Positions 22,143 to 33,989 of a DNA stretch of 64,000 bases are shown here, in pieces. The position numbers were made by a program, and so were the translations under genes. Source of the DNA: Pollenia angustigena (lineage: Eukaryota; Arthropoda; Insecta; Diptera; Polleniidae); NCBI GenBank assembly GCA_930367215.1, contig OV884056.1:253235127-253299126 (forward strand), read 5' to 3'. Below the pieces are notes generated by a model. That model searched no databases. It was not told the DNA's origin and saw nothing but the letters and a program-made list of their open reading frames with translations. Positions within the stretch are counted from its first letter, which is position 1. Every line of letters begins with the position of its first letter.

Positions 22143-22767
22143 TAACTTAACTATTGCCAGTAATTTCCACAAATAGATATCTAGCTGTGTATAGATATCT
22201 ATGGTTTTCATAATTTTAATTCGTATTTCTTACCTTTAAATGTAGTGTATTTTAAACAATAGATTTTAAATAGTTAATACACGTTGAAAAAATAACGCTG
22301 ATATTACCACAATAGTGCTAACGGATAGGCAAAGATAACTGTTAGGTACGAACATGACTAGATATCTTTTTGTAGAAATTACAGGCATATCGTCAGCGCA
22401 TTATTGGTTTGGCGCATATGCCAAAAAGTCTGAGTGGAGACAAACGACGGTTTATATGAAGATTTGTCAAAATGTATACGATATAATTTGTTTATATTTT
22501 CTTCGCTGCTTTCGGCATATGTTTTGAAGAAAAGTGTTCATTTTTGTCAATTTTCATTAAAAAAGTTAGAAGTTAATAGTATTAAATTGAAAATGAAAAA
22601 TTTAATCTTGTGCCGCATACGCCACTTTTCTTAAAATACTTTTAAAAAGTAGCTTTTTGTGCTGCATTCTTAAACTTATTGCTATGCATGGAGTAGCTTG
22701 CTGAAATTAAAAATCTACTTAAAAGCAAGCATTAGTCTGGTCGCATCTTGTATGGGATTTTTTTTTT
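22143..22767. other. spacer
   Basis: It contains an AGATATCT-bearing inverted repeat near 22165-22200. No gene recognised; the frame at 22434-22634 has no family signature. Confidence 0.4.
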
Positions 22768-23143
22768 AGTTTTTCAATAAGCTAAAGCGTTTTTGAGTTA
22801 CGCGAACATATGTTGTGCAACCTCCTTAATTTTCGAAATAACGGTATATCTCGAAAACCAAAGCCAACATAAAGAAAAAAGTTTTAACTTTCTTAAAGTA
22901 AATTTTATTGCGGAATTTCGGTTTTTTTTTAGTTTTTCAATAAGCTAAAGCGTTTTTGAGTTACGCGAATATATGTTGTGCAACCTCCTTAATTTTCGAA
23001 ATAACGGTATATCTCGAAAACCAAAGCCAACATAAAGAAAAAAGTTTTAACTTTCTTAAAGTAAATTTTATTGCGGAATTTCGGTTTTTTTTTAGTTTTT
23101 CAATAAGCTAAAGCGTTTTTGAGTTGCGCGAACAAATGTTAAT
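22768..23143. repeat. tandem duplication, 163-bp unit, 2.3 copies
   Basis: Copies begin at 22768, 22931 and 23094 with AGTTTTTCAATAAGCTAAAG. The first two are complete and nearly identical, differing by substitutions such as CGAACATATG versus CGAATATATG; the third stops after about 50 bp. The unit is related to the minus strand of 10370-10425. The close similarity implies a recent local duplication. Confidence 0.9.
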
Positions 23144-23738
23144 CTATCTGTACAGTATATAATTTCTCAGTATGTCAGGATGTTTGCATGTATGTCCTAT
23201 TCTTTCCGCAACTTTCTGAAGCCATCTGATGACATAGGAAGCTGAAATTTGGCACACTTGAAGTACTTTCTCTGCGGAAGATCGTAACGAAGCCATATTT
23301 TTAATTTTCGGCTTTTCAACTAGTAGAACTATAAAGATCTGATAGAAAAGATGTTTTTTTTATAACATGGGGAACTTTGGGCCCCACCCGGCACGGCTAG
23401 GCACCGTCGGATTGACCTGAAAAATTAGATCATGATTTCTTACACCAAACCTCATATTTTAAAATGAAAAAAAATGCGACCAGTCTAGTAAACATGGATA
23501 ATTTTTTTTCTTTTATTTGGTTTTATTTTACAAAAACAGTTCCATTTATATCCCAGAAAAAACTTCGCCTACAAAATAATGTGTTGAGTACTCAGAAAAA
23601 CATAAGAGCACTACTTACAATTTTACTGAAAGAACCAATGACTTTTACAAGGAATGTCCCAAAATGAACGCATTAAAAAATAAGTCATTATTTTTTTACA
23701 TACATACATCCAGAAAAAAGTAGTAATAGAAGTTGTTA
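23144..23738. repeat. degenerate interspersed-repeat sequence
   Basis: The text 'GAAATTTGGCACACTTGAAG' and 'GGCCCCACCCGGCACGGC' is typical of non-coding insect interspersed repeats. 23547-23680 is the second copy of the repeat at 15366-15500. No protein signature. Confidence 0.5.
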
Positions 23739-24395
23739 TATCGGGTGATTTTTTAGCTATTATCTTTTTTGCAACCCTGGTTTAAACAGCTGACGCACGT
23801 GTTTTGTTTTACTGTCAAAAATCTTCAGTTTGGTCTATAATTTAACCATGAATCGTCTTAAAAACGAACAACGCTTGCAAATTATTGAATTTTATTATCA
23901 CAATGCGTGCTCTGTTAAGAAAGCTCATCGCGTGCTTCTTGTGTTCAGCGACGAAGCTCATTGGTGGCTCAATGGGCACGTTTATTAGCAGAATTGTCGA
24001 TTTTGGAGTAACAATCAGCCAGAGGCATTGTAAGAGCTACCAATGCATCTAGAAAAAAATCACAGTTTGGTGCGGTTTATGGGCTGGTGGCAACATTGGA
24101 CTGTACTTCTTCAAAGATGATGCGAATCGTAACGTAACTGTGAAGCGTGAGCGCTACCGTGAAATTATATCAAAATTTTTTGCCCAAAAGGCAAGAGCTT
24201 GACTTGTATGACATATGGTTTCAACAAGACGGTGCCACATGCCACACAGCACGCTTAACAATGGACTTATTGGGAGGCGAGTTCGGTGAAAATTTTATTT
24301 CACGTTCGGGACCGGTTAATTGGCCGCCTAGATCGTGCGATTTAACGCCTTTAGACTATTTTTGTGGGGCTATGTTAAAGCTCATGTCTATAGAC

Positions 24396-25597
24396 TAGGG
24401 TATTCATTCGGTTAACCGTCAACCGGTTAACCGATTAATTACTACCCGATTAACTGATCGGTTGATTTCAAATTGGCTTTTTTCGATTAACGATTAAACC
24501 GGTTAATTTCAGTCGATTAACCGAAGTAACAAAATTTTCAATATTTTGTAGTATTATAACATATTTTTTTTTGTGTTTTTAGTTATTTGTTTCGTCTCAT
24601 ATACGAAATGTATTTGTTTAGAAAATAATAATGACTAAAATTACAATGTTTTTCAATGTTTTTTTAACTTCATCATCGATCAACAGGAATGTGGCGAAAA
24701 ATGGGTTAAATATTTGATTACCAACACCTTTCTTTGTTTCACGTACTTTTTATATGTATGTGTTTAGATATTTGTTTCTTCTCATATCAGTCTTTAAACA
24801 GAATTAACCGAAAAAAGTAAAAGTGTTAAAAATTTAAAATAACTTTAATGGCATAATGGAGAAATATATATCGTCGGATTAATATGCAAACCGGCTAAAT
24901 CCACTTTTTATGTAAATTAAGATTTTGATGACGTGTGGTAGAGAAAGATACGCCTCGTCGACCATCATGTAGTTTTTCTTCTATTTGAGTCTTGAAGTTT
25001 GTACAACTAACTGTATTTTTAATTTTCTATCAAGCTTCAAATATGGAAAATAAAAAGTTTTTTATCTCTCCTGTAAAATGTGCTGAAAGTGAGTTAGCAG
25101 GTTTGCATATTAAGCCAACGATATGAATGTTGTAAGCTACAGCTTATAATTTAGATTTCTACTATACAGTTATAACGAATCAATAAACACAGCATTACAA
25201 TTTTTATTTTGTTTGAAACACTACAATATTTACTTTAAACAACTTTAAATTTTATTTAGGATATTATGACGATATGACTTGATACAACACCTTGTGCATT
25301 AATTGGAAAATGCATATTACATATTTATGAATTGTTTTTTTTTTTGCTTGCTCGTTTTAGTTCAAGAATTGTTATGTTTGGTATTTTATTGTTTTTTTTT
25401 TACTTATAAACTCCAAATAATAAGCAATTAATGCATTTTTATATTTTGAAATTACTCAATTTATAAAAAAACTTTATTAATCGGTTAACCGATCAAAAAC
25501 TAAATTAACCGATTACTTACCGGTTAAACCAAAACCTCGGTTAATTAATCGAGCGATTAACCGATTAAAGGAAAAGGTCGATTAAATGAATACCCTA
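24396..25597. mobile_element. non-autonomous hAT element nested in mariner D (1202 bp)
   Basis: The tips are TAGGGTATTCATTCGGTTAA and, reversed, TAGGGTATTCATTTAATCG. The flanking octamers are CTATAGAC (24388-24395) and CTATACAC (25598-25605), an 8-bp hAT duplication with one later change. Mariner copy B shows the uninterrupted sequence with a single CTATACAC at this point, proving the insertion. Both ends carry many CGGTTAACCG/CGATTAACCG palindromic motifs. No transposase frame remains. Confidence 0.9.
24871..25121. mobile_element. TA-flanked MITE nested in the hAT element (251 bp)
   Basis: The inverted ends are TCGTCGGATTAATATGCAAA and, reversed, TCGTTGGCTTAATATGCAAA, with TA on both sides, as for Tc1/mariner-type MITEs. 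A second full copy is at 43113-43367. Both contain 'CCGTGTGGTAGAGAAAGATA'-type and 'CAATTTGAGTCTTGAAG'-type internal blocks. It is non-coding. Confidence 0.85.
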
Positions 25598-25867
25598 CTA
25601 TACACACATGCCCGCTTCATTGCAACATTGAAGCATTAATTCATTTATTCATGAGATACCGGCCGAAATGTTGGAAAGAGTATGGCAAAATTGGACTAAG
25701 CGGATGGACCATTTGAGGCGCAGTCACGGTCAACATTTGCATGAAATACTCTTCAAACATTAAATTATTTGAACCGCACTATCGATTCGAATAAAGATTT
25801 AATGTATTTTTCTGAATTTTATGTGTTTTTTTTAACTTTCCTAGAGCTCTTAAAAAATCACCCGATA

Positions 25868-28550
25868 GATGTAGGTTTAGAACAAAGCTACTAAATAATG
25901 AGTTAAAGAAGCTATTCCTTTTGAAAAAGTAAGCGAAGTTTTTAATGGGATATTTCTTATACATTTTGGGAATTTTTACTATGTGTTAATACGTGTTTAT
26001 TATTTTATAAACTTGTGTTTTTTCTTGTTGTCATTTTATTTTCCTTTTGCTCATGGTCAAATTATAAGGTCTATGCAGAAATACAACAATTAAAAAAACC
26101 AACACGCACTTTGTGCATAAGATGATGAAGATGAAGAACCCTACAAAAAATCAGCAGTCGTTTTGCGGATACCTACTGATTTGACGATGCTTTTGCTTAA
26201 ACCACTTTTTTTTCTTACGGTAATGAAGCAAAGCAAGAGTGAAATTTATTTTGTACGTTTTTATATGAAGAATTTGGTGCAATCGCCAAGTAGTGGCGTG
26301 TAGAGCAAAACAATACTTCAAATCTTTAAAATAGTTGGTATGGAGCAAAATTAATTAATTAATTATTTTAGAAACCATACAATTTTTTTTTTTTAAACTG
26401 CTGAATAGGTCAAACCAATAATGAGCTGACGATATGACAAAAAAAAAATTCCTATTTATAGTTAATATTCCTCCATAATATTATTTTTGTCTACTATCGT
26501 ACTATGGTTATTTATATCATTTATATGTTTACCAATAGCTTAGCTCTTTGTACAGCCAGAACTTGTAGCTCCTTAAATATGATAAAAAGAGCCAAATGGT
26601 ATTTTTAAATCTTAAACATATGAATAGTCACAATAAATATATCAAGGTTGTGGGCCAGAATATGATTGCGGTAGCATAAAAGTGGCTGATTCAGGTATAA
26701 TATGGTTGCATATTATCATCCATTAATTAATCATTATCTTAACGTTTGTTTTAATATTCAACGATCATATTTTTTCTCTAGGTGTAAAATTCTTTTATAG
26801 ACAAATAAATTTATGTGTTTAAAAGTGTGTGTGCGTGTGTTTTTGCATTAAAACGCCAATTACGAAAATTTATGCAAAACTTTATCATGTTGTTGTACAT
26901 TTTTGACAAACATTTTTGGAGATTTAAAATAGTAAATTTATTTATATGCCAATTTTGTTTTTAAATTAAATTGGTCAATTTGGACTTTCAGCACTGGACT
27001 TGATTAGTGGAAACTATAAAAAAATTTCAAAATTAATTACATTTCCTAATCGGCTGTCTCTAAAAATCACGGTTTTAGTACAAATTGTCTTAAACGTGAA
27101 ATGAGACCCGACATGAAGCTTTTGGCGCAATAGTGGGTAAACCTAAAGAAGGTAAATATGTATATCAAGTTTGGGGAAGAAGGTAAATATTTCAATGGGT
27201 GGTTTTGGAAGAAATGTTAATAATTCTGGATTTTTTAAACGATTCGTTTACTACGAATAAAATTTCAGATGACAATTAGGGACTTGCTTTCTAGTCGGAC
27301 TTAGAGTGTAATGACATAGAGGCGTCATAGGTTTTCAAAATTGGGCACTTTGGTTATTACAAGATCGATTAAAAAAATCTAAAATTCTTAATTTTGATTC
27401 GATTTTAGCAAATTTTAAGATACCATGGACTAGTTCCTTACAAACATAAGAATCAAATTAAATTTTTTTTTAATGAATTACAAAAAAATCTATAAATATT
27501 CAACAGAGAGTAAAATAAAAATATCTCTTGCAATTAAAAATTATCTGCATTTAAAATAAAAATTCTTCTTTTTTGAAAGAGTATTTTAATTTTTTGTTAA
27601 TAAAAAAATTGTTAAGTAATAATAAGAGCAGGAAGCGGAAAGTCTTCTTTCGATTAGCTCTTACGCTGAAATGCCATAACTAAATAAAAGCATATTTGTT
27701 GAGTCACGGACAGTTTTAAAGTTCTAACGTTCTTGTTTAATATAACCCACATAACCCATATAATTGAAATAAAAAATGGAATTAAGACCGCTAAATACCT
27801 TAATACCTCTAAATTACCATTATTTATTAACAATAGTGTTCAACTCTACTATAAAAAGCGCTGTCGAAATCGAATTTTCCAATTGCAAAGCGTTGCCGCC
27901 GCACTATTTCGGTATGCTACATAGAAACTGTATGGACATGAGAACTTTTGACGGCTAATAAACGCTTTCCGCTCCTATTTAGGTATGGCTGTACAAAAAC
28001 TAATATTTAAACTTTTTTTAAAAGGTAACTTCATACATATTACTGCTAAGGCAATGCGTTTAAAAACTTCAATTACTACAGGCTCCGGGTCCTTCCAAAA
28101 TAAACACTTTTTTTTACATATTTCTACTTTATGCCATACTTTCTTCAATCGCAAAGCTTAATTCAAAAAGTTCAAGCACTTTTTGTCTGACTCAAACTTT
28201 TCCTAAGTACTGTCTTAAGGGAATCTGCGTCCCGTTCTTGTTAGGAAAACAAAAAAGTAATTTATTGGGAATTTTCAGAAGTTTTTTAGGAATTGTGAGA
28301 TTGGTTTTGGTCTTAGTTGAAGGTGAAAGAGAGCAGATTTTTAATTTCAAAGTCGGATGTTCTCCACTTTAAATTGTTCAAAATTAAGAAATCTGGATCA
28401 TTTTTAAATTTTTTCATATTTTGAGAACCTATGCCGCTCCCGATAAACCTAAATTTAAATACATGACCTAAAGTTCCACCTGAAATTCATTTTAATCGGG
28501 CTAACCGTTTACAAAATCTGGAACTATTTTTTTTTTTTTTTAATCTCCCA
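25868..28550. other. spacer without recognised genes
   Basis: Mostly AT-rich. Near 26640-26790 a diffuse region ends in TTTTTTCTCTAGGTGTAA, the reverse of the ATGGTT-family MITE start. Around 27627 and 27964 a pair of GCGGAAAG-containing segments is inverted, perhaps the tips of a small element, but the ends could not be fixed. The frames at 27733-27958 lack a family signature. Confidence 0.35.
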
Positions 28551-28554
28551 CTGT

Positions 28555-28910
28555 GCATAAATATAGAAGGTATTATGCGTGGATGCTGATGAGCAAAAAA
28601 CATAAAAATATAAGTATACCGAGCGACTCAGAATCACTTTCTGAATCAATTAAATGATGTCCGTCCGCTCGTCTAGCTGTATGGTTGTATGTCCATGTAA
28701 ACTTTGTGCACAAAGTAAAGGACGCAATTTTCGAGATAACTTTATGAGATTTGGTTCATATCTCTCATTTTTCAGAAGGAAGAAATCCCATACAAACTTC
28801 ATTACGGACGAGAGTATTTTTGCTAATATACCATGTAACTATGCAGATATTTATGGGTACCGATTACAGATAGCAACACAACTGATTTTGAGTTTCCAGC
28901 AGCGAAATTA
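28555..28910 (+). repeat. mini-me/DINE-like dipteran repeat
   Basis: It reads 'AAGTATACCGAGCGACTCAG', 'AATCACTTTCTGAATCAATT', 'GATGTCCGTCCGCTCGTC', then 'GAGATTTGGTTCATATC'. The GTCCGTCC core and the CTCAGAATCACTTTCTGA block recur at 20745-20965. The open frame here is incidental. It is non-coding. Confidence 0.6.
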
Positions 28911-29086
28911 GGCAACGCCGCCCGTGTTAAACTATACAAATATATATTTTTGATCCAAATTTTTAATTCATTTATCAGGCTTATGTTCATTAGTTAATTT
29001 GGTTAAAAGATTGACAGCCTTCGACAATAACGATGAATGTTAAGTGGCAAAGTTGGTTTCTATCGAAACATGGTAGATCAACCTGT

Positions 29087-29293
29087 CACAGAAAAAATTC
29101 TCAAACATTTCTCATCTAAAGCCTTTATCAAAAATAAAATCAGGTGAATTAAACGTTTAATCAAATGAATTAAATGTTACATCAAGTGAATTAAAAGTTT
29201 AATTCATACTATTAATTTGTTAACTAGTGCCAATTTAATTAATTTGTTAATTAATATTACAACTTTTTAATTGAAATCAGCTTTTTTTCTGTG
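29087..29293. mobile_element. short MITE with CACAGAAAAAA ends (207 bp)
   Basis: It begins CACAGAAAAAATTCTC and ends CTTTTTTTCTGTG. The right side is followed by TA; the left is preceded by TGT, so the target duplication is not clear. The interior contains repeated GAATTAAA/TTTAATTC motifs. It shares its tips with 21429-22140 and 36467-37286. Confidence 0.5.
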
Positions 29294-29294
29294 T

Positions 29295-30780
29295 ACAACA
29301 AACCGGAGATATTGATTTAAAATTGTTATGAAGGTATGTGTTTATTGATTTAAAATTTTTGAAAATTTTTATGAAGGTATGTGTTTATTAGTGAAGCTTA
29401 TAATGATTAAATTAAACAACACATTTTTATCAAATTTTTTACGAAACTGTTGTACCCACCAAAGGGTATTTACCAATTCTTTTCCAATTTTCCCTATTTA
29501 CCCCTTTGTCATCTATATTTGTTGGAAAATACTTAAATATTCAGAGTTAACTTTTTTTAATAAAAAACTTCACAATGAAAAATTCAATATTTAAAAACAT
29601 AACTATTATTTTTAACTAACTTTGGACATCGACATGTTGGAAACAACTCCTAAGCATACACTACATATTATTAAATTAAGTTTTTATTTGAGTAAAAACG
29701 CAAAGAAACATGGAAAAATAATTTATTTTTAAAAAAGCTAACTTTGGTTCGGTGTCATCAAAGCCGAAACACTTCTTAAGTACCAATATATATATAATTT
29801 TTTGTTAATATATATTATGCATATTAGCCCTTGTAATCCAGCTCGTTGCACACGTAGTTTGGCCCTTTTCATTTGTCGACTCAAGGTAAAGAAAAACACG
29901 TTTTCCCTCAAAAAAAAAGGAAGATTGGCCCCTTTAACGCAACTATGTAAAGGGCATTTAAGATTCGCAATAGCTTTAGATTTTGAGGCTTAAAATTATA
30001 AAAACTACAGAATCAACAACAAAGCCAACGCAATACGCTTTGGCATTTTTTAAGTGTATTTTTACTATTGCACTGGGTACTTATTGTTAAATGTTAATCT
30101 AAAAAATATTTAAACAAGCGCATAAAATTCGTTTAAAATGTGTTTTATAATAATTCATCGTGGGTATCGGATCCTTTATTAGCTTAAAATAATTCCATTA
30201 AATTTAAATATTTAGACACAAAAAAAACAAAACAATTTCTACCTCTGATTACGTGTAGTGACCATCCTTTTAATTTAAAATTTATATACATTTTTTTTCT
30301 AGGTAAAAAATAAATTTGAATATTAAAAAAAAAATGTTGTTTAACACTAAAAACCTTTTAGTTAGAATATTAAATATACTCTCACTTAAGCACCAGCTCA
30401 AAAGTGACTTTTTAATAGTGTTTATTCCTTGGCGAAAAGGCAAAATATGCGTTATTTTTTATAAAATTATACCCAGGGGCACCTTTTCGTTTTTTATTTC
30501 TTATTTCCAGCTCCACATTAAACGCTTTAATGGTGAAATGAGTGGTAAAACAAAGTAATAGAAATTGTCTAATTTATGTTTGTTTCTGCATGTGATGTTT
30601 TGTGTTTTAATTTAAATTTTTCTATTTTTCTATTTTCATTAAAAATTCTACCCTGGACACCTTGCCAACTTACAATTCTTCATATATAAAAACTTTTTTT
30701 CTTTTTAAAACTTTTAGCTTAAGCTGCCATTATTTTCCCTTTACTTTTGCCTTGTTTAAGGTTCATTAAAATAAAAGAAT
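29295..30780. other. AT-rich spacer
   Basis: There is a short direct duplication around 29305-29390 ('TATGAAGGTATGTGTTTATT' occurs twice). Nothing else recognised; the frames at 29379-29594 and 30316-30558 have no family signature. Confidence 0.4.
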
Positions 30781-30960
30781 AAACAAGTAAGAAAGAAAAG
30801 TCGGGCAAGCCTGGCTATACGATACTCTACAATAGGGGATACGCAGGAGAATTATTGGAAAACTTTTTTCTTATAAGGAGCCATGCGCAATTAGGAACTT
30901 ACCCGAACAAAATAATGTCATGGGCTATGGGAAATACCCTTTTGAATTGCTATTGAACAT
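30781..30960 (-). repeat. mini-me-like dipteran repeat end
   Basis: 'AACAAGTAAGAAAGAAAAGT' followed by 'CGGGCAAGCCTGGCTATACG' and 'ATACTCTACAATAGGGG' is the reverse of the 'GTCGG...CGACTATACTTTCTTACTxGTTTT' end seen at 20945-20970. Only one end is recognisable. Confidence 0.5.
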
Positions 30961-30979
30961 TTTTAAAGATATTATGTCA

Positions 30980-32272
30980 CCAGCAAAAATATTATGTATT
31001 GAATGGTCTTCCATAAAGAAGCCCCAACTATATTATGGCTACCTCCGAAAATATTATGGTTAATGACATGGTTGTTTTTCAACCATAGCATGTTCTACTT
31101 GGAACAGAGGAATATACTACTTTTTTTTTTTGTTAGGACCAGCTCTCAGGAGATGACACCAAATAATGCATTGCATTGTGTTATGAGGGAGGGTGTAGAA
31201 CTTGCGAATATTCGACTTGAACTTATTCATGTCATAAGTGAGAGGTAAGAAATTTCAGCAGGAAGGTTTTTCTACATACGAACAGTCCGGCCACAAAACG
31301 AATTTCCCCTGTAATGTACGATGCCCCAGCCAATCGACCACAAACGAATTGGCTCTTGGATAAAAAAGTGTATTACGAACAAACGTACGGGTTTCGGGAA
31401 CCAGATTCCTTATTTAATTAGAGCACATCACATTGTAGTACCGAAAAAAAAATGCAATTACCACCCACATTGCGACGGTGCTTTAGGGAAACCCTACTGC
31501 CACCAATGAGAACCTTCGCCCTCTCTTGCGCTCGGTAGAAAAGCTGCATAATAGACTTTGAAGCACCGGCTCATACAATTGTATTACTGTGGTTTTTAAC
31601 CATACCCAGTAAAAAATGTGCTCCAAAAGGAGCAGGTTTTGTATATGAATTCATACCACAAATCGCTTCAAACCTGCTGATGGGATGCCTGATTTTTGTA
31701 TGGGGTGTTCCCGGTTTAGAGGACTATTTTCTGCTGACGATAAGCGCTTCTTTTAACATGCAAACAAAGCACTCCTAAAGTGCTTTTTAGGGGCTTACTA
31801 TATGAACATATTCATTCATGTTTTGCTTTTACTTTTGTTTAAATGCCTTTTTCCAATCATTTTCGCAAATTTTTATTTTTTTCGGTTTGCAACCTTCTTC
31901 GTTGTCAGCACTAAAATAGCAGCTTTTTTGTATATTTTATTCTATATCATTTACTGCTTTATAAAAGCTCTTTTATTGAAGCGCTCGATTATGCGCTTTT
32001 TCCCTTAAGTGCTTCAAAAAACCCCAATTTTTTTTACTGGGTAAAATCTTTATATGCAGCCATAATATGGTTGTTCTTGATATAAGAGAAAAAACATTTT
32101 TCGGAATGGAAACCTCCAAAAAACATATTTTTAACAAACAATTTTAAACCTCTTTTAGGCAAAATAATTCACCATCAAGTACTCTACATCAACCATTTTA
32201 AAGTCACCATTATATGTTTAAACATTTTGTTGGAGGTGACCACATCAAAAAATAAGTTTTCTCCGCGTGTGG
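30980..32272. mobile_element. possible ATGGTT-family element with unrelated interior
   Basis: The left part has several 'AAATATTATGG/CTATATTATGG' palindromic motifs. The right part (32060-32272) has CCATAATATGGTTG and ends AAGTTTTCTCCGCGTGTGG, the reverse of the family start. Between them lie a less AT-rich stretch (31130-31560) with no recognisable protein and a nested MITE (31605-32041). Boundaries are approximate. Confidence 0.3.
31605..32041. mobile_element. TA-flanked MITE with CCCAGTAAAAAAT ends (437 bp)
   Basis: The tips CCCAGTAAAAAATGTG and, reversed, CCCAGTAAAAAAAATTGG are inverted. TA lies on both sides (31603-31604 and 32042-32043). The interior has short palindromes such as CTCCAAAAGGAG and AGCACTCCTAAAGTGCT. 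The T-rich open frame inside is incidental. Confidence 0.7.
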
Positions 32273-33164
32273 CTTGTCTTCGTCCCACCAAAAACTTTAC
32301 TTACAATCCTAATTTTAATGACTTTCTAAATTCATTACTTCTTAGCTTTATTTGCCACTTTTTGGATTATTAGTTATAGATATATTAAATAATTACTTTA
32401 TTATTATATCTTAAATAAATCATAATTAAACATTACAAACAATACTAACATATAAAGATTTAAATAAGTTATTATTTCGATTTTAAACAATTATTTAAAT
32501 TAATTGGCAATATATTTCGTAATACTATAACATTTTAGGAATAATCATGATGTTAGTGTTAGAGCTATTAGTGATTTTGTGCAGCCAAAATACTATTTAA
32601 CCCATTAATGCATATGGTGCCTTTAAAGGGACGCTCTTTTTCCACTTTACAGCAACACGAAGAATTTAAAATTAAACTTTCATTTAGCATCTTATTCTCT
32701 TGTGTGCCTTCGTCAAAACAACAAGTGTTTTTATTCAATTTTATTCTATTGAGTGCGTAATATTTTGAAAAAAATGTATACCGGGAACAAAAAAAAAATC
32801 GCACCACACGTGAAGGGTATGTAAGAATGAAAAACAATTAACAGTTTGTTTCTTTATTTATATTTTTTTAATGTGTGCTTTATTTAGATTAAGTAACTGA
32901 ATTGTTAAAGTTTTAAAATATAAATGATTTTAAAAATATTAGCAATTAGCTTTTTTTATTCATGTCCCTTTATAGGGACATTATGCTCTATGGTAATATT
33001 CATTGCTATTCTTATACAGACGAACTGTTGCTGAAATATTGGAGCAGTAAGAATATATAGACGACAATTTGCAAAATACCGATATTTGCAATACCTCCTT
33101 TGGATGAAAATGATTAATGAATTATTTTCATAATTTTTTTTCAATTGAAAATTTTAATTTTTCT

Positions 33165-33830
33165 TACATAAAGGCTTTTTTTGATAATTATTTCATATCC
33201 GTGAAGCTTCTTCGGCATTTGTCAGCTTCTGGAATATGCTCATTTGGTACAATAAGCGATAGTCGAACCGAAAAAGCCCACTCCGTCCCGTTTCGGAAAT
33301 GAAAAAAGATCAAAGAAGATCTACGGACTATTATTTTTCTGATAATGGCAATATACTCGTCGTACAATGGAATGACAATAACGTAGTCACCTTAGGAACT
33401 AATTTTGACAAAAATAAAATTGGACCGTGAAAGCGTTATGCAAGAGGAGAAGGCGCCATGCAGATACCCAACCAAAAGTATTTCAACATTGCAACCAAGG
33501 CATGGATGCTGTAGACAAAATGGACCAGTTAATTGCTGTTTATCGGTCATGTATAAGACAACGTAAGTGGTGGTGGTGGTGACTAATTTTCGCATATCTG
33601 TTGGATGCTTCCGTTATCAGTGGTTGGCTACTAATGAGAATGCTGCATCCAAATGATCTAGATTGCTCAAACTTGTTGCAATTCCGCAGATATATGAGGG
33701 GTATAGATGCAAAGACTGCAATGTCCACATTTAAAGTTTTCGTAATAAATAGTAAAAACCTCAAGCTCAAAGTATATTCATATTTATGTTTTGTGAATCT
33801 GCTATTCAGTAAATAAGAATATGATGAATA
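33165..33830 (+). pseudogene. piggyBac transposase C-terminal half, frameshifted
   Basis: The order is FFDNYFISVKLLRHLSASG (DNYF block, a catalytic Asp), GTISDSRTEKAHSVPFR, a one-base frameshift, STDYYFSDNGNILVVQW, TLGTNFDKNKIGP, a second frameshift, HCNQGMDAVDKMDQLIAVY (the VDKMDQ block with the last catalytic Asp), RQRKWWW, a stop, then LDASVISGWLLMRMLHP. This is the C-terminal half of the RNase H-like piggyBac catalytic domain. The DEQL block and the N-terminus are missing. I did not see the C-terminal Cys-rich tail before the inserted hairpin. Confidence 0.87.
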
Positions 33831-33833
33831 TAT

Positions 33834-33989
33834 GTCTGGGCTCACACTATGAAAGTTTTCTTTCAGAAAGTCCGAGTTTATTGGTGAGAGGGGAAGAGAA
33901 CATGCTTTTATTCCCCCCCCCCCCCCCCCCCCCTCTCACCAATAAACTCAGATTTTCTGAAAGAAAACTTTCATAGTGTGAACCCAGAC
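33834..33989. mobile_element. hairpin MITE with poly-C loop, nested in the piggyBac element
   Basis: Arms of about 65 bp (GTCTGGGCTCACACTATGAA and, reversed, GTCTGGGTTCACACTATGAA) enclose a run of about 20 C. TAT flanks both sides (33831-33833 and 33990-33992). It has the same layout and partial sequence likeness as 2070-2211 (TTCACAC near the tips, GAGAGGGGAA near the loop). The poly-C may be an assembly-sensitive length. Confidence 0.75.

Larger units (their letters stand above)
23848..25763 (+). pseudogene. rosa-type mariner transposase pseudogene, copy D (split)
   Basis: It starts MNRLKNEQRLQIIEFYYHN and passes from RVLLV directly into FSDEAHWWLNGH, the same deletion junction as copy B. 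A stop interrupts the following 'QNCRFW'. Then come HLEKITVWCGLWAGG, a RYREIISKF stretch and, in another frame, DIWFQQDGATCHTA with CDLTPLDYF; the second and third catalytic Asp are both present, 41 residues apart. A hAT element interrupts after 24387. The last part resumes at about 25606 with 'EIPAEMLERVWQNWTKRMD' and HEILFKH to a stop at 25761-25763. Confidence 0.88.
23741..25865 (+). mobile_element. rosa-type mariner copy D, interrupted by a hAT element
   Basis: The ends are TCGGGTGATTTTTTAGCTAT on the left and TTAAAAAATCACCCGA on the right, with TA at 23739-23740 and 25866-25867. Removing the nested insert (24396-25597) and one 8-bp duplication leaves about 915 bp, matching copy B (914 bp). 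It also has the same internal-deletion junction as copy B. The transposase reading is split by the insert. Confidence 0.92.

Noticed and set aside
31003..31509. Two open frames in a less AT-rich stretch, possibly exons
   Set aside because: They show no family signature, lie between MITE ends and contain frame-specific low complexity. Coding could not be supported.
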